A DNA stretch of 64,000 nt from SLRI01 sp036796215 (GTDB lineage: Bacteria; Pseudomonadota; Alphaproteobacteria; Geminicoccales; Geminicoccaceae), in NCBI GenBank assembly GCA_036796215.1, contig DAIRDJ010000001.1, positions 29,613 to 93,612 on the forward strand, in the 5' to 3' direction. This document shows positions 60,712 to 64,000 of this stretch, one piece after another. The notes below the pieces were generated by a model. It had not been told where the DNA came from. It saw only the letters and a list, made by a program, of their open reading frames with translations, and did not search any database. The translations under genes were made by a program, and so were the position numbers. Within the stretch, counting starts at the first letter, position 1. Each line of letters opens with the position of its first letter.

Positions 60712-61722
60712 TTGAAGGACCGTGCCAAAACCGTCTGGCGGACGCTCTGGCGGCCCGTGGGCTCGCTCGCCGTCATCGCGCTTATCCTCTGGCTCGTGCC
60801 ACTGGGCGAGCTGCTTGCCGTCCTGGCTGGTATCGACCCGCTTTGGTTGTGCCTCGCCCTGGCCCTGGTCCTGCCCATGGCGGCGGCCAAGGCTGCCGTC
60901 TTCTGGCTCGCCGCCCGCGTCCAGCACCTGGCCTTCACCTTCCGCCAGATGCTCGCGATCCAGCTCAGCTCGGCCTTCTACACCCTGGTCGTGCCGGGTC
61001 AGCTGGGCGGTACCGTCTCGCGCTGGTACAAGCTGCAGAAGCCGGGCCGCCAGCCGGTCGAGGCGGCAGCCGTCATGCTCATGGCCCGCCTCCTGGAGAC
61101 CGGCACCGCCTGCCTCGTCGGTCTCGCCCTGGCGCTGGCCGATCCGATCGCCCGGGCCATGGGCGTGGTGCCGGTCCTGGCCTTGGTCTTTGTCGCCGCC
61201 GTCGGCGGTGGCCTGCTGCTCGTCACCCCCGTCGGCCGCCGCATCGGCCGGGTCCTCGCCGGCCGTCTGCCGCGGTGGCGCTGGCTGGAGCCTGTGCACA
61301 CCGCCCTGCCACGCCTGCGCGACGCGGCGCAACGCATGCGGCGGATGCGCAGGCTCGAGATCCTGCTGATCGTCGGCTGCTCGCTGATCTGGAACGGGCT
61401 TGCCCTCCTCTCCATGGTCCTGGCCGCGGTCGCCGTCGGCGCCGAGGTCTCCTGGATCACGCTCGGCTGGCTGCGCGCCCTCTTGGCCATCATCCTGCTG
61501 CTGCCAATCAGCTGGGGCGGGCTCGGCGTGCGCGAGGCGAGCACGGCCGCGCTGCTCGCCCCCTATGGCGTGGCCCCCGCCATGGCCGTCGCCATCGGGG
61601 CGATCGTCTCGCTGCGCAACATCCTCGAGGCCGTCCTCGGTGCTGGCGTCGAGCTGCACGGCCTTTGGCGCAAGCACCGGATCAGCGACGGTCCGCTCGA
61701 CGGCGCCCGCCTCGCGCGGTAG
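60712..61722 (+). CDS. Lysylphosphatidylglycerol-synthase-like membrane protein (UPF0104/AglD type)
   Basis: A 336-residue polytopic protein with about eight hydrophobic segments, matching the transmembrane domain of lysylphosphatidylglycerol synthase without the aminoacyl-transfer domain. Typical features are FYTLVVPGQLGGTVSRWYKLQK, where the PGQLGG turn is highly conserved, and LPISWGGLGVREAS near the end. Related proteins are thought to flip lipids or take part in hopanoid or glycolipid metabolism. TTG 60712 is chosen because it gives the standard short N-terminus, but there is no strong ribosome site. The MATE exporter gene follows after 48 bases. Confidence 0.82.
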   Translation: MKDRAKTVWRTLWRPVGSLAVIALILWLVPLGELLAVLAGIDPLWLCLALALVLPMAAAKAAVFWLAARVQHLAFTFRQMLAIQLSSAFYTLVVPGQLGGTVSRWYKLQKPGRQPVEAAAVMLMARLLETGTACLVGLALALADPIARAMGVVPVLALVFVAAVGGGLLLVTPVGRRIGRVLAGRLPRWRWLEPVHTALPRLRDAAQRMRRMRRLEILLIVGCSLIWNGLALLSMVLAAVAVGAEVSWITLGWLRALLAIILLLPISWGGLGVREASTAALLAPYGVAPAMAVAIGAIVSLRNILEAVLGAGVELHGLWRKHRISDGPLDGARLAR

Positions 61723-61770
61723 ATCAAGGGCTGCGCTGCCGCTCCAGCGACGCCCCTGAAAGCCTGATCC

Positions 61771-63159
61771 ATGCTCGCCTCCCCCAGCGCCCGGCCCGCC
61801 GGCAGCGGCACCTGGCACGCCTACCCCGTCGAGATGGCGGCCCTCGCCAGGATCGCCCTGCCGCTGGTCCTCGCCATGGTGGGGCAGATGGCGATCACGA
61901 CGACCGACATGCTGATGCTCGGCTGGCTCGGCCCCGAGGCGTTGGCCGCCACGGCCTTGGCGCTGAGCGCCTTTCACCCGGTCATGCTCTTCGGCATCGG
62001 CATCGGCACCGCCGTGACACCGCTCGCCGCCGCCGCCCTCGCCGAGGGTCAGGTGCGCGAGATGCGCCGCGCCGTCCGCCAGGGGCTCTGGGCGGCACTG
62101 CCCTTCACCGCCCTGGCCGTGCCGGCGCTCTGGTGGATCGGCGGCCTGTTCGAGGCGATCGGCCAGGACCCGGCGCTCAGCCGGAATGCCCAGCTCTACA
62201 TGCGCGGCATCCTGCCGGGCCTCCTCTTCATGCTGCTCTTCAACGTGCTCCGCTCCTACGCCACGGCGTTGCAGCGCACCCGGTCGGTCCTGATCGTCAC
62301 CCTACTCGCCATCCCCTTGAACGCGCTCATCAATTACGGCCTCATCTTCGGCGCCTTCGGGCTGCCCAGGCTCGAGGTGCTGGGCGCCGGGCTCGGCTCG
62401 GCGATCACCCATGCGATCATGGCGCTCGCCCTCCTCTGGATCACGCTCCGCCGGCTGCCCTTTCGCCGCCACCATGTCCTCGGCCGCTTCTGGCGCCCGG
62501 ACTGGCCGATCTTTCGGGCGATCCACCGGATCGGCATCCCGATCGGCCTCTTCATCCTGCTCGAGGTCGGCATCTTCGCGGGCTCCGCCCAGATCCTGGG
62601 CTATATCGGCGTCTACGAGCTCGCCGCCCACCAGATCGTCATCCAGCTGGCCTCCATCGCCTTCATGGTGCCCTTGGGCGTCGGCCAGGCGGTGACCGCC
62701 CGCGTGGCGCTGGCCCGGGGGCGGGCCGATCCGGCGGGGGCGCGGATCGCGGGCCAAGCCTCGATGCTGCTGGCCACGGCCTTCATGAGCTGCACCGCCC
62801 TCGTCTTCTGGTTCGCCCCCTTGCCGCTGATCCGCCCCTTCCTCGACGGCAGCCCGCAATCCCTCGAAGTCCTGGCGTTTGCCACCGGCTACCTCGCCAT
62901 CGCCGCGATCTTCCAGATCGTCGACGGGCTGCAGGTCACGGCGGCCCACGCGCTCCGCGGCCTGCAGGACACCCGCGTGCCGCTGCTGATCGCCGTCTTC
63001 GGCTTCTGGGTCCTGGCCTTTCCGACCGCCGTCGTGCTCGGCCTCGCAACGCCGCTCGAGGGCCAGGGTGTCTGGCTCGCCTTCGCCCTCGGGCTCGCGA
63101 CCGCGGCCTTCCTCCTGATCCGCCGCTTCCTCAGGCTGACCAGACCGATCGCATCTTAG
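61771..63159 (+). CDS. MATE-family efflux transporter
   Basis: A 462-residue multidrug and toxin extrusion protein with about twelve membrane helices in two halves. The first half has MVGQMAITTTDMLMLGWLGPEALAA and GIGIGTAVTPLAA; the second has FILLEVGIFAGSAQILGYIG and GVGQAVTARVALARG. This is the NorM-like branch, which exports cationic compounds by sodium or proton exchange. The stop codon TAG forms the edge of the palindrome at 63157-63172. It probably shares a transcript with the upstream LPG-synthase-like gene. Confidence 0.93.
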   Translation: MLASPSARPAGSGTWHAYPVEMAALARIALPLVLAMVGQMAITTTDMLMLGWLGPEALAATALALSAFHPVMLFGIGIGTAVTPLAAAALAEGQVREMRRAVRQGLWAALPFTALAVPALWWIGGLFEAIGQDPALSRNAQLYMRGILPGLLFMLLFNVLRSYATALQRTRSVLIVTLLAIPLNALINYGLIFGAFGLPRLEVLGAGLGSAITHAIMALALLWITLRRLPFRRHHVLGRFWRPDWPIFRAIHRIGIPIGLFILLEVGIFAGSAQILGYIGVYELAAHQIVIQLASIAFMVPLGVGQAVTARVALARGRADPAGARIAGQASMLLATAFMSCTALVFWFAPLPLIRPFLDGSPQSLEVLAFATGYLAIAAIFQIVDGLQVTAAHALRGLQDTRVPLLIAVFGFWVLAFPTAVVLGLATPLEGQGVWLAFALGLATAAFLLIRRFLRLTRPIAS

Positions 63160-63172
63160 GCTTTATATCCTA
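63157..63172. promoter_or_regulatory. Second TAGG-N8-CCTA palindrome
   Basis: TAGGCTTTATATCCTA overlaps the stop of the MATE gene. Its reverse complement agrees with the palindrome at 40222-40237 in 13 of 16 positions, and both fit TAGGNT-N4-ANCCTA. Its position at a gene end is less suited to an operator unless it serves a gene to the right or on the minus strand. Confidence 0.35.
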
Positions 63173-63334
63173 GATCGACCCAGTCGTCAAGCGGTGCCCC
63201 GGGTTCGTCCGGCATCCTGGCGGCATGGTCGGTGCCGAACCGCGGGCCGGGTCGGCGCCACTGCCGATCGAGCGCGCCCGATGCCAGCGGTGGCGCGGGA
63301 TCGAGGCGGTCGGCTGCGACAAGCTGTCCGCTCG

Positions 63335-63406
63335 GGTTCATTCGCAAAACCCGGGTTCGTTCGCTGCAGGATCGGGTTCGCTCGTCGATTCGGCAGGTTC
63401 GTTCGT
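63335..63406 (+). repeat. Four-copy iteron-like repeat, GGTTCRYTCGY
   Basis: Copies start at 63335, 63354, 63375 and 63396, that is at spacings of 19, 21 and 21 bases, about two turns of the helix. Each copy is 11 bases and matches GGTTCRYTCGY. The regular phasing would place bound proteins on one face of the DNA. Confidence 0.7.
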
Positions 63407-63456
63407 CGGCTTTTCGGGCTCCGTTGCCGGTGTTTGTAACGAAAAGTGACGGATTC

Positions 63457-63483
63457 TGCGCCATAAGCATCGCTTATGGCGCA
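63457..63483. repeat. Perfect 12-bp palindrome with CATAAGC core
   Basis: TGCGCCATAAGC (63457-63468) and GCTTATGGCGCA (63472-63483) are perfect inverted repeats around a 3-base centre. The core CATAAGC-N3-GCTTATG recurs at 63615-63631. ATAAG-N-CTTAT patterns are typical of LysR-type regulator sites, but no such gene is in the window. Confidence 0.7.
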
Positions 63484-63488
63484 TGGAT

Positions 63489-63581
63489 CGACTCATTTCT
63501 CGGGTTCGCGCGCATGAAACGACACATTTCTCGGGTTATGGCGCATCAGACGACACGTTCATGCCCGGTTGATGCGTCAGA
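63489..63581 (+). repeat. Three tandem 31-base repeats
   Basis: Units begin at 63489, 63520 and 63551 and each starts CGAC. Units 1 and 2 agree at 25 of 31 bases (both contain CATTTCTCGGGTT); unit 3 agrees with unit 2 at about 18, mostly at its two ends. They are contiguous, without spacers. Such repeats are found at the ends of some insertion sequences as transposase-binding sites; no transposase is present here. Confidence 0.65.
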
Positions 63582-63614
63582 AATTGGTTGTTTGTTGGTG
63601 GGCACATGGTTTTG

Positions 63615-63631
63615 CATAAGCGTTGCTTATG
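63615..63631. repeat. Second CATAAGC-N3-GCTTATG palindrome
   Basis: CATAAGC (63615-63621) and GCTTATG (63625-63631) are a perfect 7-bp inverted repeat around GTT, sharing the core of the palindrome at 63457-63483. Confidence 0.65.
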
Positions 63632-63640
63632 GGAAGAAGC

Positions 63641-63662
63641 GCGGGGAGGCTGGCCTCCCCGC
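63641..63662. other. GC-rich hairpin
   Basis: GCGGGGAGG (63641-63649) pairs with CCTCCCCGC (63654-63662) around a 4-base loop. It is followed by more G/C-rich sequence and no U-tract. It may be an old terminator or part of the mobile-element remnant. Confidence 0.5.
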
Positions 63663-63787
63663 GGGCCCCTCCGGTCTCTTTGGGGCGGGGCGGGCGGGGG
63701 CGTCGGGGCAGCTCTGCGGCGTGGGGTGACGCTTTCGTTGGTGACGGGCTCGAGGTAGGCTCTCGGCAGAGAGTGGAAGGCGAAGCG

Positions 63788-64000
63788 ATGGCCGGGGTGA
63801 CGCTCGACGATCTGGCGGCGCTGATGGCGGAGCTGGAGGCCGGGCTCGGGCGGATGCGCGAGGATCTGGTCGCCATGGACCGGTCGCTGACCGTGCTCGA
63901 GCGGACGGTGGTCGAGCTGCGCCAGGACGTGACGCGGCTCGGGGAGCGGGTGGATGGGCTGGAGCGGCGGATCGACGGAATCGAGACGCGGCTGGAGCGG
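63788..64000 (+). CDS. Coiled-coil protein, C-terminus beyond window
   Basis: A frame from ATG 63788 runs off the window edge, giving 71 residues. GGAAGG lies upstream. The sequence is a long amphipathic helix with heptad spacing of Leu, Val and Met (TLDDLAALMAELEAGL, then LERTVVELRQDVTRLGERV), so a parallel coiled coil is predicted. Proteins that begin this way often carry a C-terminal membrane helix or occur beside toxin or mobile-element genes, but nothing further can be seen. No family is assigned. Confidence 0.65.
   Translation, partial: MAGVTLDDLAALMAELEAGLGRMREDLVAMDRSLTVLERTVVELRQDVTRLGERVDGLERRIDGIETRLER

Larger units (their letters stand above)
63160..63787. other. Repeat-rich region without a convincing gene
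   Basis: This 628-base region is lower in coding signal than anything else in the window. It holds a four-copy GGTTCG repeat (63335-63406), two related palindromes (63457-63483, 63615-63631), three 31-base direct repeats (63489-63581) and a GC hairpin (63641-63662). A minus-strand frame 63470-63156 translates the first repeats as seven-residue units containing ERT but has no ribosome site or family match. The region may be the remains of a mobile element end. Confidence 0.55.

Noticed and set aside
63156..63470. A 104-codon minus-strand frame ending beside the MATE gene
   Set aside because: Its seven-residue ERT repeats simply translate the DNA repeats; there is no ribosome site and no family match. 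It could be a gene remnant but this cannot be shown.
63489..63581. The 31-base repeats as a CRISPR array
   Set aside because: The units touch each other with no spacers, are only three, and differ among themselves; no cas gene is present.
1..64000. tRNA, rRNA, riboswitch or prophage features
   Set aside because: I looked for T-loop motifs, rRNA stretches, phage structural genes and integrases and saw none that could be supported. A covariance-model search would be decisive.

Overview
The window is GC-rich, densely coded DNA with many stop/start overlaps and GTG/TTG starts. It reads as the chromosome of an alphaproteobacterium, probably of the Rhodospirillales/Geminicoccales type. Supporting signs are an RpoE-ChrR sigma/anti-sigma pair, an iron-sulphur bacterial photolyase, a COQ9-family gene, GluQRS, and an S9 protein with a long N-terminal extension. 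No tRNA, rRNA, CRISPR array or intact transposase gene was seen.

Layout. 1-8.5 kb: a minus-strand set (membrane protein cut by the window edge, epimerase-type SDR, GMC flavoprotein, small unknown protein) facing a plus-strand set (small DMT transporter, HAD phosphatase, acyltransferase 3, second GMC oxidoreductase), then a membrane-anchored helix-hairpin-helix protein. 9.3-18.4 kb: two converging operons. The plus operon is a flavoprotein desaturase-like gene, DUF1365, a CFA-synthase-family methyltransferase, a GPH-type MFS carrier and a DUF3833 lipoprotein. The minus operon is an exported unknown protein, a (6-4)-type FeS photolyase, an SDR and an NTF2-like protein. 18.4-26.4 kb: ribokinase, a CHASE2-PAS-GGDEF-EAL protein with a LysM/FecR partner, rplM-rpsI and an MFS exporter. 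26.5-35.2 kb: xthA converging on a nucleoside uptake and salvage operon (BMP lipoprotein-type binding protein, ATPase, two permeases, a cytidine deaminase-purine nucleoside phosphorylase fusion, deoC, deoA). 35.3-38.7 kb: lipase-like lipoprotein, gluQ, chrR, rpoE. 38.8-52.6 kb: class II aldolase, a tail-anchored receiver protein, ilvA, argC, purD, Sua5, acyl-CoA synthetase, oligoendopeptidase F, ABC1 kinase, cytochrome c, rpsU, def, COQ9. 52.6-63.2 kb: AsmA, a DegP-type protease, SDR, a 48-residue lysine-rich protein missed by length cut-offs, UxaA dehydratase, LPG-synthase-like membrane protein, MATE exporter. 63.2-64 kb: a repeat-rich, gene-poor stretch and the start of a coiled-coil protein.

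The main system is a sigma-E/ChrR photo-oxidative stress regulon contained within one window. Promoters matching TGATCC-N18-TARNN, each with CG directly before the -10, lie in front of rpoE-chrR (38671-38699), the lipid-modification operon (9302-9330) and the photolyase operon (18329-18357). The lipid operon carries, in order, homologues of the three activities known from Rhodobacter to make furan fatty acids (UfaD, UfaO, UfaM types). The likely logic is: singlet oxygen destabilises ChrR, RpoE is freed, the membrane is loaded with oxygen-scavenging furan lipids, and DNA is repaired by the photolyase. ChrR here has lost two of the four zinc ligands of its anti-sigma domain but keeps all ligands of its cupin sensor domain. 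The second notable feature is the apparently uninterrupted cytidine deaminase-PNP fusion inside a fully assembled nucleoside salvage operon.
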